NCBI GenBank assembly: GCA_021776235.1
Contig: JAJFGG010000161.1
Location: 124,001-188,000, forward strand
Reading direction: 5' to 3'
Source: Alphaproteobacteria bacterium
GTDB taxonomy: Bacteria > Pseudomonadota > Alphaproteobacteria > GCA-2731375
Length of the DNA stretch: 64,000 nucleotides
Shown here: positions 10,288-19,694 of the stretch, piece by piece
Layout of the letters: the number at the start of each line of letters is the position of its first letter
Position numbering within the stretch: position 1 is the first letter of the stretch
Made by a program: the position numbers and the translations under genes
Notes under the pieces: model-generated
The model's input: only the letters and a program-made list of their open reading frames with translations
What the model was told of the DNA's origin: nothing
Databases searched by the model: none

Positions 10288-11252
10288 CCCCGGCCGTGCG
10301 GTTCGTTGAAATCGATGATCGGGCCGGCCGGTACGATTTGCGTCTGATTGACCGCGGCGATGGTGTAGTAACCCGCCTTCATCCGCATCAGATCGATGGT
10401 CTCTGCGATGCCGGGCATTTGATACAGTTCCCTGGTATAGCCCCATAGATTGGGATAATCCTGAATGCGCTTCAGATTGCATTTGAAGTTGCCGTAATAG
10501 GCAAGATCAAAGCGCAGCAGGGTTGGAAACAGCCGCCAATCCGCTTCCGTCAGCCGGTCGCCGAGCAGATAGCGTTTTGCGCCGAGGCGCGCCTCGAGCC
10601 AATCCAGGGTCTCGAACAACGGATAGACGGCATCATCATAGGCCGCCTGGCTGCTGGCAAAGCCAGCCCGGTAAACGCCGTTATTGACCGTGTGGTAGAT
10701 GCGTTCGTTGAGCGCATCGATCTCTGTGCGCAGTTCTGCCGGGTACAAATCCGGCCCGCCGGCGCCGGCCTGATCGAAAGCCGCGTTGAACATCCGGATG
10801 ATCTCGGCGGACTCATTGTTGACGATGGTTTCTGATTCCCGGTCCCACAGCGCGGGCACCGTGACCCGGCCGGAATATTCCGGTTCCGCCTTGGTATAGA
10901 TCTCGTGCATATTGCTGGCGCCATTCACATAATCGACGATCAGCCCGTCGCCCTCGCGAAAATGCCAGCCTTGCGGGTGCTTGACCGCATCGGCGACGGA
11001 AATGGATATTGTCTCCTCCAGGCCCTTGAGCTTGCGATAGATCAGGGTGCGGTGGGCCCAGGGGCACGAATCGGCGACGTAGAGGTGGTACCGTCCGGCC
11101 TCGGCCTTGAAGCCGCCACGGCCGGTCGGTCCGGGCCCGCCGTCGACCGTGATCCAATTGCGGAATGTTGATTCAAAACGCTCGAAACGGCCGCCCGACT
11201 TTTCCGTATCGTACCAGTCTTCGTGCCAGACGCCGTCTATCAGCAGGCCCAT
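10284..11252 (-). CDS. Glutathione S-transferase family, glutathionyl-hydroquinone reductase (YqjG-like)
   Basis: 322 aa; YHLYVADSCPWAHRTLIYRKLKGLE active-site Cys motif; C-terminal GST helical domain. Confidence 0.88.
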   Translation of the reverse strand: MGLLIDGVWHEDWYDTEKSGGRFERFESTFRNWITVDGGPGPTGRGGFKAEAGRYHLYVADSCPWAHRTLIYRKLKGLEETISISVADAVKHPQGWHFREGDGLIVDYVNGASNMHEIYTKAEPEYSGRVTVPALWDRESETIVNNESAEIIRMFNAAFDQAGAGGPDLYPAELRTEIDALNERIYHTVNNGVYRAGFASSQAAYDDAVYPLFETLDWLEARLGAKRYLLGDRLTEADWRLFPTLLRFDLAYYGNFKCNLKRIQDYPNLWGYTRELYQMPGIAETIDLMRMKAGYYTIAAVNQTQIVPAGPIIDFNEPHGRG

Positions 11253-11306
11253 GGTGCAATCCTTTCCGTAGCTTTATTAATATTATCTCCATCTGGACTG
11301 CCGGCC

Positions 11307-14300
11307 CTACAGCGCGTTCAGGGCCCGTTCGATTGCCGGCCGTGCGGTGCCCATATTGACTCGTTCGATCTCTGTTTGCAGGGCGGTTAGCCGGGCATGA
11401 TTTTGCCGGTCGCCGGGGTTGCGTGAATGGCCTGCCAAGGCCCGGCAGCGGGCAATGAAGAGATCGGACCAGCTTAGCGGTTCGGCCTTTGTGAAATCTT
11501 CCAGCAGGTCAGCGTAGCGTTCGGCGGTGTCATAGTCACCGATGTTCAGACTGGCCTCTATGGCATTACGGTAAAACCAAAATTGGCAATGTCCGACCAC
11601 GCCCTCGGCCAATATCGCCTCGCCTTGGTCCAGGGTCTTCCTGCGCTCTTCCGCATCCTCGGTAATCAACGCCAAGACGCCCAGGGACCAAGGGCCCAAC
11701 AATGCGCGGCTTGTTTCGACGGCCAAACTCGCACCCTTGCGCGCCGCCGCGATGGCTGCAATGCGATCGCCAAGGTTGAACTGGCACCAACCTATGTTGC
11801 TCCAGGCCAGCGGCTCCCAAACTTTGGCGCCGATGCGGTCAATAATTTTTTGGGCAGTCTCGGCCTGTTCCAGACCTGCCGCCGGCTCGTCAAATTCACG
11901 CAATAGAGCGCTGTAGGTGGTGCGCACGATCGCTTCAGCGCGGAAATGGCCTACCCGGCGGATCAGTTCCAGTCCCTCGGTAATGGCACTGTGTGCATCA
12001 CTTAATCTGGTTTGGAGGATCAGCGTATGGATGATCGCCGGCACGCCGCTGGCCTGTGCGGCAATCAACTCATGGGTCCGTGCTATATTCGCCGCCAGTT
12101 CGTAATTACGATGGGCCGAGCCCATGCGTCCCGCCATATACTGGCTGTCGGCAATCCCGGTAAAGGCCTGAGCTTCAATTTCAACCGAACCGGCGGTGCG
12201 GGCATGGCTTAGGGCCTGTTGCTGTTCACCTTCGCAAAGTGCCGCATCGCCCTTCAGAAATGCGATGTTGCCGCGCAAATGATGAATGCGCGCCAGTTCC
12301 AGGGACAATTCTTCGGCTTTGGCAAGGGGGAGGGCCTGATCCAGGGCCTCCAGGGTGTTTTCCGCCTGGCCGAGGATGCGCAGGCCTTCGGCAATGCCGA
12401 TCAAGGCCCGGCAGCGGGCGGAATTGTCGGGCGCGTCGGCCAATGCCGCGCGGAAGGCTTCGATCGAGCGGTCGGTCTGGCCGGCGGCGCGCAAGACGTC
12501 GCCGCGAAGACATTCCAGATCGAAACGGATGTCCGATGTAACGGCGATTTCCACGCCGCGCCCGCCGGCTGCAAGGGCGTCCTCGTAATGAAAACCGTCG
12601 GCCAAGGCGCGCCCGGCAGATAGATAGGCCTGGGCGGCGCCAGGGTCATCGGCCCTATCGAGGTGAGATGCGTGCAACAATGCATCACGTTCAACGAACC
12701 ATTCCGCCGCTTTCAAATGCAGTTCCTGCCGGCGTCGGGTCAAAAGCGTGGCATAGGCGCCTTCGCGGATCAGTGCATGGGCGAATAGAAATCCATCATC
12801 AGTCGGACGGATCAAGGCCGCCGCCAGCAAGCGCTCGGGTCGATAGTCGTCAATGCCCGCCACGGCCAGCATCTCCGACAGGCTGAAGCGTTGGCCAAGG
12901 ATGCTGGCGGCCTGTAAGGCGCGTCGGTCGATGGCCGGGATCGCATCCAATCTGGCCTGGACAATGCCCTGCACGGTGCCGGGGATTTTACCATCGACCA
13001 GTTCTTCCGCGTTGCGCAACAGCTGTTCCAGAAAGAGCGGGTTGCCGTCGGCGCGGGCCACGCAGGTGGCAACGATGCCGTCTTCAAGGTCGGCGAACTC
13101 GTGCGCCAGGCCCACCGCTTCGGTGGCTTTCAGCCGGGCCAGATCGAGGGTGGTAACCGGTGCCGAGTTGGTCTGTTCATGCCAATCCTGATCGAACGGA
13201 TCGCCTGCAATCCGGGTGGTCAATACAAACAGCGCCGGACAAGCGGCAACCGTCCGGGTCAGTGCGGCGGTCTGGGCCAGGACGGCGGCGCTGGCCCAGT
13301 GCATATCCTCGATCCTGATCAGCAAGGGATGCCGCGCGCTGCGCCCGGTGACGAGATCACCCAGGGTTTCCTGGCGGCCGGAGCTTCGAGCCTCGTTGTC
13401 CATTGCTTCAAACAGGGCGCGCAAATCGTCGGGCTGTGGCAGGCCCAACAGGTCATAAAGATGTACACGCCTTTCATCCGCCAACAGGCCGGACGCGACC
13501 GCCTCCTCCGCCCGCTGCGTCAGTATTTCCATGCTGCTGCCGGGCGGCAGCTCCAGCAGGCCACGCACCAGTGTGCTGATCGCGTCCTGGCCCTTGCCGG
13601 CGCCAAAATCGAGGACTAGGCCGGTACAGCTTTCGAAGCCGCCCTGGCCCGCCATTTCGTCAAATTCCTGCAACAGGCGGGTCTTGCCGATCCCGGCTTC
13701 TCCGCGCACCAGGATGGTCTCGCCGGTCGCTTCGGCAAGACAGCGTTCGATCGCCCTGGCAAAGCGCGTTCGTTCCGCCTCCCGTCCGACAAATGCGGTC
13801 GGCGCGGCGAGGTTCTCCGCTTCGAACATGCCAGCAACGCGCCAGATTTCAACCGGTTCCGGCAATCCTTCGATTATTCGCGGACCCAGCAGCGCGGCCT
13901 CCACTCGGTTGCCCAGGCCGCGCGTGATGCCAGACGAGGAAAAGGTCTCTCCCGGGCCGGCCAGATCGGTCAGGCGCGATGCCAGATTCACCGAGTCTCC
14001 GGTCACCGTGTATTCCTGATGGTCTTCGCTGCCCATACGACTCGCGACCACCTGGCCGGAGGCAATGCCGACATGAATGGCCAATGGTGGCTGCATGGTC
14101 CGGGTGGCGGCGTGCAACGCGCTGGCGGCTCGGATGGCCCGTTCCGGATCGTCGGTATGGGCGATCGGCGCGCCGAATACGGCCATCACGGCATCGCCGA
14201 TATGTTTGTCTATGGTGCCGCCAAAACGCAGCACCACGCCATCGGCAACGGCGAAAAAACGGTTCAAGAGATCGTGCGTGGCTTCCGCGCCGAGCCGTTC

Positions 14301-14591
14301 CGAGAGGGCGGTAAAACCGGAAATGTCGGCGAACAGCACGGTGACCTGACGGCGCTCGGCTTCCGCGCCGGGAAGGGCTGGTTCACGCGCCGCCGCCGCC
14401 GTGACGTCGCCGTCGAGGGCCTCGATCGCGGCCAGCACGCGTTTTCTCGGGCCCAACGGCAGACCCAGTTCGCGCAAATCCGCCTCCGAGATGGCCGGCA
14501 GGTCGCGCACACCGACTTCGTTTTCAACGAAGACATCAATGTACTTCGCCAATTCAAGCCCGATGAGCCATTGCTCGATATCGTCAGCCAT
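11307..14591 (-). CDS. SAM-domain / class III adenylate-guanylate cyclase / AAA ATPase / TPR-like regulator
   Basis: 1094 aa; N-terminal SAM-like domain (IEQWLIGLELAKYIDVFVENEVGVRDLPAISEADLRELGLPLGPRKRVLAAIE), cyclase (TVLFADISGFTALSERLG...DKHIGDAVMAVFG...TVTGDSVNLASRL), Walker A RGEAGIGKTRLLQ, helical repeats. Confidence 0.9.
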   Translation of the reverse strand: MADDIEQWLIGLELAKYIDVFVENEVGVRDLPAISEADLRELGLPLGPRKRVLAAIEALDGDVTAAAAREPALPGAEAERRQVTVLFADISGFTALSERLGAEATHDLLNRFFAVADGVVLRFGGTIDKHIGDAVMAVFGAPIAHTDDPERAIRAASALHAATRTMQPPLAIHVGIASGQVVASRMGSEDHQEYTVTGDSVNLASRLTDLAGPGETFSSSGITRGLGNRVEAALLGPRIIEGLPEPVEIWRVAGMFEAENLAAPTAFVGREAERTRFARAIERCLAEATGETILVRGEAGIGKTRLLQEFDEMAGQGGFESCTGLVLDFGAGKGQDAISTLVRGLLELPPGSSMEILTQRAEEAVASGLLADERRVHLYDLLGLPQPDDLRALFEAMDNEARSSGRQETLGDLVTGRSARHPLLIRIEDMHWASAAVLAQTAALTRTVAACPALFVLTTRIAGDPFDQDWHEQTNSAPVTTLDLARLKATEAVGLAHEFADLEDGIVATCVARADGNPLFLEQLLRNAEELVDGKIPGTVQGIVQARLDAIPAIDRRALQAASILGQRFSLSEMLAVAGIDDYRPERLLAAALIRPTDDGFLFAHALIREGAYATLLTRRRQELHLKAAEWFVERDALLHASHLDRADDPGAAQAYLSAGRALADGFHYEDALAAGGRGVEIAVTSDIRFDLECLRGDVLRAAGQTDRSIEAFRAALADAPDNSARCRALIGIAEGLRILGQAENTLEALDQALPLAKAEELSLELARIHHLRGNIAFLKGDAALCEGEQQQALSHARTAGSVEIEAQAFTGIADSQYMAGRMGSAHRNYELAANIARTHELIAAQASGVPAIIHTLILQTRLSDAHSAITEGLELIRRVGHFRAEAIVRTTYSALLREFDEPAAGLEQAETAQKIIDRIGAKVWEPLAWSNIGWCQFNLGDRIAAIAAARKGASLAVETSRALLGPWSLGVLALITEDAEERRKTLDQGEAILAEGVVGHCQFWFYRNAIEASLNIGDYDTAERYADLLEDFTKAEPLSWSDLFIARCRALAGHSRNPGDRQNHARLTALQTEIERVNMGTARPAIERALNAL

Positions 14592-14675
14592 GCCACCTCC
14601 CGCACTTCATATGCTAGCAGAAGAAGGGGTTTTTTGGCAGGCTTTAGCCGCGCCCGAATGCAGGCATCATCGGGA

Positions 14676-15983
14676 TCAGCAATCCAGCGTGGTATCCCGT
14701 TCCCACTGGGTGAGATGTTGCGAATACTGATCCCAGTCATTGGTCTTGAGCTTGATGTAGGCATCGCAAAATTCATCGCCCATGGTCGATCGAAATATCT
14801 TGTCCTTGGCAAACAGGCGTATGGCGTCGATCAAATAGAGCGGCAGTTTTTTGGCGCCGCGCGCCTTGTGGCCGTCCGCGTACATATCAATATCAAGCCG
14901 TTTGCCCGGATCGGTCTTTTTCTCGATGCCGTCCAGCCCGGCCGCGAGGTAACCGGCCATCAGCAAGTACGGGTTCGCCGCGCCATCGGCCAGACGAAAC
15001 TCGAAGCGGCCTTCATCGGGCACCCGCACCATGTGGGTGCGGTTGTTGCCGCCGAATGTTATGGCATTGGGGGCCCAGGTCGCGCCCGACGACGTCACCG
15101 GCGCATTGATGCGTTTATAGGAATTGACGGTCGGGTTTGTGATCGCTGCCAGGCCTTGTGCGTGCGCCAGCACCCCGCCCAGGAAGTGATAGCCCAATTC
15201 GGAAATACCCAGTTCGCCATGGGGATCGTGGGTCAGACAGGTGCCCTCGTCGAGGCTCCACAGGGACGCATGTACGTGGCAGCCGTTGCCGGTAAGATGG
15301 CTGAACGGCTTTGGCATGAAGGTGGCGCGCAGGCCATGTTTTTCGGCGATCGATTTAACCAGAAAGCGGAAGAAGCATAGCTGGTCCGCCGTTTTCAGGC
15401 AGTCGTAATAATCCCAATTAATTTCGAACTGACCGTTGGCGTCTTCGTGATCGTTCTGGTATGGCCCCCATCCCAATTGAGCCATGGACGTACAGATTTC
15501 AGAAATCACATCGTATCGGCGCATCAACGCGGCCTGGTCGTAGCATGGTTTCTCCTGAGTATCGCGGTCGTCGGATATTGCCGTGCCGTCTTCATTGATG
15601 AGATGGAATTCCGGCTCGACACCGGCTTTCATCAACAGCCCTTTTTCCCTCGCCTTGGCGATCACAGATTGCAGGACATTGCGCGGCGCCTGCGCAACTT
15701 TGTTGCCGTCCATGTAAAGATCGCCTGGCACCCAGGCCAGTTCAGGTTTCCACGGCAATTGGATGACCGCATCCCCATCCGGCACCGCGAACATGTCGGG
15801 ATGGGCCGGTGTCATGTCCAGCCAGGCTGCGAAGCCGGCGAATCCGGCGCCGGACTTTTGCATGCCGCCTATGGCCGACGTGGGCACCAGTTTGGACCGT
15901 TGCACACCGAACAGGTCGGTGAAATTCATTAGAAAGAACTTTATCCCGTTGTCCTCGGCATATTTTGCCAGATCGGTTGCCAT
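14676..15983 (-). CDS. gmaS: Type III glutamine synthetase-like, probable gamma-glutamylmethylamide synthetase (GmaS/GlnT family)
   Basis: 435 aa; FLMNFTDLFGVQRSKLVP, AGVEPEFHLIN, NDHEDANGQFEINW, HVHASLW; next to mgsABC-like genes. Confidence 0.75.
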   Translation of the reverse strand: MATDLAKYAEDNGIKFFLMNFTDLFGVQRSKLVPTSAIGGMQKSGAGFAGFAAWLDMTPAHPDMFAVPDGDAVIQLPWKPELAWVPGDLYMDGNKVAQAPRNVLQSVIAKAREKGLLMKAGVEPEFHLINEDGTAISDDRDTQEKPCYDQAALMRRYDVISEICTSMAQLGWGPYQNDHEDANGQFEINWDYYDCLKTADQLCFFRFLVKSIAEKHGLRATFMPKPFSHLTGNGCHVHASLWSLDEGTCLTHDPHGELGISELGYHFLGGVLAHAQGLAAITNPTVNSYKRINAPVTSSGATWAPNAITFGGNNRTHMVRVPDEGRFEFRLADGAANPYLLMAGYLAAGLDGIEKKTDPGKRLDIDMYADGHKARGAKKLPLYLIDAIRLFAKDKIFRSTMGDEFCDAYIKLKTNDWDQYSQHLTQWERDTTLDC

Positions 15984-16110
15984 TCTTGTTCCCCCTGTCT
16001 GTTCGCCGACGGCCGGCTGGCGCGCCGGGCCCCTGCTTGATTTCTAGTGCATATTCAATTTTTGTTGCGGCAACACCGGCCCGCGCCCGGCCGCCCGGAG
16101 ATCATTGACA

Positions 16111-17439
16111 CTAGTATCCGCCCTGACCGGGAATCCAATTGGTTCCTGCCAACGGCACCTGGGCCATCGCAGCCGCTTCCACCGTCAATGCCACCAGGTC
16201 TTCGGGTTCCAGATTGTTCACGTGGCTCTTGCCACAGGCCCGGGCAATGGTCTGGGCTTCCAGGGTCATGACCTTGAGATAATTCGCCAGGCGGCGGCCC
16301 GCGGCGATGGGATCAAGCCGCATTGCAAGCTCTGGATCCTGGGTCGAAATGCCGGCCGGGTCCCGGCCCTCGTGCCAATCATCATAGGCGCCGGCGGTGG
16401 TGCCAAGCTTGTTGTATTCTTCCTCCAACGCCGGATCATTATCGCCCAAGGCGACCAGCGCGGCGGTGCCGATCGACACTGCGTCGGCGCCCAGTGCCAG
16501 GGCTTTTGCCACGTCGGCGCCATTGCGGATGCCGCCGGAAATGACCAACTGCACCTTGCGGTGCATGCCGAGATCCTGCAGGGCCTCTACCGCTGGCCGA
16601 ATACAGGCCAAGGTCGGCTGGCCGACATGTTCAATGAAGACTTCCTGGGTCGCTGCGGTGCCGCCCTGCATCCCGTCCAGCACCACGACATCGGCACCGG
16701 CCTTCACCGACAACGCGGTATCGTAGAAGGGCCGTGTGCCGCTGATTTTCACGTAGATGGGTTTCTCCCAATTGGTGATTTCGCGCAGCTCCTGGATCTT
16801 GATTGCCAGGTCATCCGGCCCGGTCCAGTCCGGATGTCTACAGGCCGAACGCTGATCTATGCCCTTGGGGAGATTGCGCATTTCCGCGACCCGGTCGGAA
16901 ATTTTCTGACCCAGCAGCATGCCGCCACCGCCCGGCTTGGCGCCCTGGCCGACCACCACCTCTATGGCATCCGCTTTACGCAAATCGTTCGGATTCATAC
17001 CATAACGCGACGGCAGATATTGATAGACCAGGGTTTTCGACTGGCCGCGTTCTTCGGGGGTCATGCCGCCGTCGCCCGTTGTGGTCGAGGTGCCGGCGAT
17101 CGTGGCGCCACGCCCAAGCGCTTCTTTCGCCTGCGCCGACAGCGAACCAAAACTCATGCCGGCGATGGTGATCGGGATGTCCAGTTTAATCGGGTTCTTG
17201 GCAAACTGGGTGCCCAGCACCACCCTGGTGTCACAGGTCTCGCGATAGCCTTCGAGGGGATAACGCGACATCGATGCGCCAAGAAACAGCAGATCGTCAA
17301 AATGCGGCAGCTGCCGCTTGGCGCCGCCGCCGCGGATATCATAAATTCCCGTCGCCGCCGCGCGGCGGATTTCCGACAAGGTGTAGTCGTCGAAGGTCGC
17401 TGACTTGCGCGGTAGGGTATCGGGTATCTTTGCAGCCAT
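16111..17439 (-). CDS. mgsC: FMN-binding glutamate synthase-family protein (MgsC/GlxD-like)
   Basis: ATG 17439 (MAAKIPDTLPRKSATFDDYTL...); GRGATIAGTSTTTGDGGMTPEER, YVKISGTRPFYDTALSVKAGADVVVLDGMQGGTAATQ. The longer ORF to 17760 overlaps the upstream gene. Confidence 0.8.
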   Translation of the reverse strand: MAAKIPDTLPRKSATFDDYTLSEIRRAAATGIYDIRGGGAKRQLPHFDDLLFLGASMSRYPLEGYRETCDTRVVLGTQFAKNPIKLDIPITIAGMSFGSLSAQAKEALGRGATIAGTSTTTGDGGMTPEERGQSKTLVYQYLPSRYGMNPNDLRKADAIEVVVGQGAKPGGGGMLLGQKISDRVAEMRNLPKGIDQRSACRHPDWTGPDDLAIKIQELREITNWEKPIYVKISGTRPFYDTALSVKAGADVVVLDGMQGGTAATQEVFIEHVGQPTLACIRPAVEALQDLGMHRKVQLVISGGIRNGADVAKALALGADAVSIGTAALVALGDNDPALEEEYNKLGTTAGAYDDWHEGRDPAGISTQDPELAMRLDPIAAGRRLANYLKVMTLEAQTIARACGKSHVNNLEPEDLVALTVEAAAMAQVPLAGTNWIPGQGGY

Positions 17440-17449
17440 TATTCCCGCC

Positions 17450-18133
17450 TCAATATGCGTCCACGTTGTCAATATCGAAATTGTATAGGGCACGGGCCGA
17501 GCCATAGCGCCTGAAACTGGCCGGATTTTTGTCGATACCGGCGGCGTCCAGCAACTCGGCCAGTTTGACGAGATGTTCCGGGCGCATCTCCTTTTCGATA
17601 CAGTCGGCGCCAAGGCTGCTGACCTTGCCACGCAGAAACAGGATGGCCTCGTAGATGGAATCGCCCAGGGCATCGCCGGCGTCGCCGCATACGACCAGAT
17701 GGCCCGACTGCGCCATAAAGCCCGACATATGGCCAACGGATCCGCCAACCACGATATCAATGCCTTTCATTGAAATGCCACAGCGCGACGATGCATTGCC
17801 TTCGATCACCAGCAATCCGCCATGGGCCGTCGCCCCGGCCGAGTCCGAGGCGCTGCCCGTGACCCACACCTGGCCGGACATCATGTTTTCAGCGACGCCG
17901 ACGCCGGCATGACCCTGGATGGTGATCGCAGCCTGCTGGTTCATGCCGCCACAGTAAAAGCCCACGTGGCCAGCAATTTTCACCTTGAGCGGGGCATCCA
18001 GGCCGCAGGCAATGGCATGTTGGCCCATGGGATTGTTGATCAGCCAATCCTGTTCGTTGCTGCCGACCGGTGAAGCCTGCAGCGCTGCATTGACGCCACG
18101 AACACCGATCTCTTTCAAATCGAGTTCCGCCAT
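17450..18133 (-). CDS. mgsB: GXGXG-domain protein, glutamate synthase subunit-like (MgsB/GlxC)
   Basis: 227 aa beta-helix type sequence (GHVGFYCGGMNQQAAITIQGHAGVGVAENMMSGQVWVTGSASDSAGATAHGGLLVIEGNAS). Confidence 0.8.
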   Translation of the reverse strand: MAELDLKEIGVRGVNAALQASPVGSNEQDWLINNPMGQHAIACGLDAPLKVKIAGHVGFYCGGMNQQAAITIQGHAGVGVAENMMSGQVWVTGSASDSAGATAHGGLLVIEGNASSRCGISMKGIDIVVGGSVGHMSGFMAQSGHLVVCGDAGDALGDSIYEAILFLRGKVSSLGADCIEKEMRPEHLVKLAELLDAAGIDKNPASFRRYGSARALYNFDIDNVDAY

Positions 18134-18135
18134 GA

Positions 18136-19038
18136 TCAGTGCACATGCCCCCAGGTGTAAATCCGATGCGGTTCGGGTTCCCAGATCCTGGCCGCGTCGG
18201 CGCCGGGCAGATGGGCGATGGCGCGATACTCGGTCGCCATGGCGACCCAGCTTTCCGTCTCGGCCAACACCGCGTGTTTGCAGGCTATGGGGTCGCGGAC
18301 GACGGCAAATCCGTCGGCCGTGCCAACACAGAATGTGTAGAAGCCGTCCAGTTCCATAAGTCCTGCCTCCAGGGCCTGGTGCAAGGATCTGCCCTGGCGC
18401 AATTCCCAGGTCATGAAACCCGCCGCGACCTCGGTATCGTTTTCGGTCTGAAAGACAATGCCGTCGCGCTCAAGCTTGCGGCGCAGGTGGTTGTGGTTTG
18501 ACAGCGAGCCGTTGTGCACCAGGCATAAATCCAGCCCGGTCGCGAAAGGATGCGAGCCCGCCGTCGTCACCGCGCTTTCTGTCGCCATGCGGGTATGACC
18601 GATGGCATGGCTGCCTTTTGCACTGGCCAGCTTGAATTGTTCGGCAACGTCTTTTGGCAGGCCGGTCTGCTTGAATATCTCGATGCTGCGCCCTGAACCG
18701 ACAATCCGAACAAGCGGCCGGCTCTCCGCCAGCCAGGCCTGCGCCGCCATTGCCGCGGCATCGGTGACCACAACGGCATGGTCGCCCTGCACATCCATTC
18801 GAGCGTTGCAAGCAAGCGCCTTTTCCATATCGGTGTCGAGCGCCTGCCAATCGGTTTCAGGATCATCGCAGGCCAATGTGAACTTGGTCTGGTTTTCGCC
18901 AACCGGATCGCGATAAATCGCAAAACCCGCCGAGTCCGGCCCGCGGTCGGTCATCTCGATCAGCATCGGTGCGAACAGGGCACCCAGGCTGGCCTGAAGG
19001 GTCCGGTCTTTCAAATAAAGGCCAACGATACCGCACAT
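18136..19038 (-). CDS. mgsA: Class II glutamine amidotransferase (MgsA/GlxB-like)
   Basis: ATG 19038 exposes N-terminal Cys (MCGIVGLYLKDRT); HAIGHTRMATESAVTTAGSHPF, CLVHNGSLSNHN. The N-terminal extension to 19179 would bury the nucleophile. Confidence 0.82.
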   Translation of the reverse strand: MCGIVGLYLKDRTLQASLGALFAPMLIEMTDRGPDSAGFAIYRDPVGENQTKFTLACDDPETDWQALDTDMEKALACNARMDVQGDHAVVVTDAAAMAAQAWLAESRPLVRIVGSGRSIEIFKQTGLPKDVAEQFKLASAKGSHAIGHTRMATESAVTTAGSHPFATGLDLCLVHNGSLSNHNHLRRKLERDGIVFQTENDTEVAAGFMTWELRQGRSLHQALEAGLMELDGFYTFCVGTADGFAVVRDPIACKHAVLAETESWVAMATEYRAIAHLPGADAARIWEPEPHRIYTWGHVH

Positions 19039-19245
19039 GGTCGTATCCTCTGCATGCATGCTCAATAGCGGGGCGGGCAGCGCCGCCACAGCGGCGAAAC
19101 TGGAATTGTGGGCGATCACCAAGACCCAGCCGAACCGCGTCGGCGTCGTGACAATGCCACCTGCCATGGACCTTGCCAAGTTATGCCGCCAATTCTACCA
19201 TTATCCCGACAGCAAGATTTCAGTCATGGGGAAGGGGAGATCGAT

Positions 19246-19668
19246 ATGAGCGTGGAAGCATCGGCGCCGGCGGACGGCGCGGCAACGGAGCAGGACATTG
19301 CGATCGCCAGGGCGGTAAACCCGCAGATGGTGCCGGGGCGGCGGGATTTCATGCAATACCGCGAGCTTGGCGTCACGGCGGCCAGCCAGGGGCGTATTCG
19401 GGCCCAGGTCACCTCGTCCTCGGCCGGGTTATCGGAGCCGACGGGCTGGCATGTGCATCTCTGCGAAGGACAGCTGGTCTATATGCTCAGCGGTTGGGTT
19501 GATCTGGAGTTTGCGGGCGGCCGGGTGGAACGGATTTCGGTGGGGGATTCCATGTATATCCCAGGTGATACGCCACACAATGAAATCGCCACCTCGGACG
19601 CTTTCGAGCTGCTGGAAGTCTCTATTCCGGCGGACATGGGAACGGAAGTCTGCGACGCGCCGGGTTAA
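19246..19668 (+). CDS. Cupin-domain protein
   Basis: ATG 19246 preceded by GGGGAAGGGGAG; WHVHLCEGQLVYMLSGWVDLEF...VGDSMYIPGDTPHNEIA. Confidence 0.85.
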   Translation: MSVEASAPADGAATEQDIAIARAVNPQMVPGRRDFMQYRELGVTAASQGRIRAQVTSSSAGLSEPTGWHVHLCEGQLVYMLSGWVDLEFAGGRVERISVGDSMYIPGDTPHNEIATSDAFELLEVSIPADMGTEVCDAPG

Positions 19669-19694
19669 TATCCAACAGGCTGCTGAAAAACGCT

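Noticed and set aside
10284-11252. GST gene as the missing maleylpyruvate isomerase of the gentisate cluster
   Set aside because: Its SCPWAHRTLIYRKLKGLE motif and length fit the YqjG glutathionyl-hydroquinone reductase family, and it is 18 kb away.
14019-17403. Large plus-strand ORFs (14019..15380, 16105..17403) opposite the cyclase, gmaS and mgsC genes
   Set aside because: They overlap well-supported minus-strand genes entirely and show no domain signal.
19669-19694. CAGGCTGCTGAAAAACG, resembling an insertion-sequence end
   Set aside because: Single short match with only a 6-bp stem (GCTGAA/TTCAGC), no transposase or paired end nearby.
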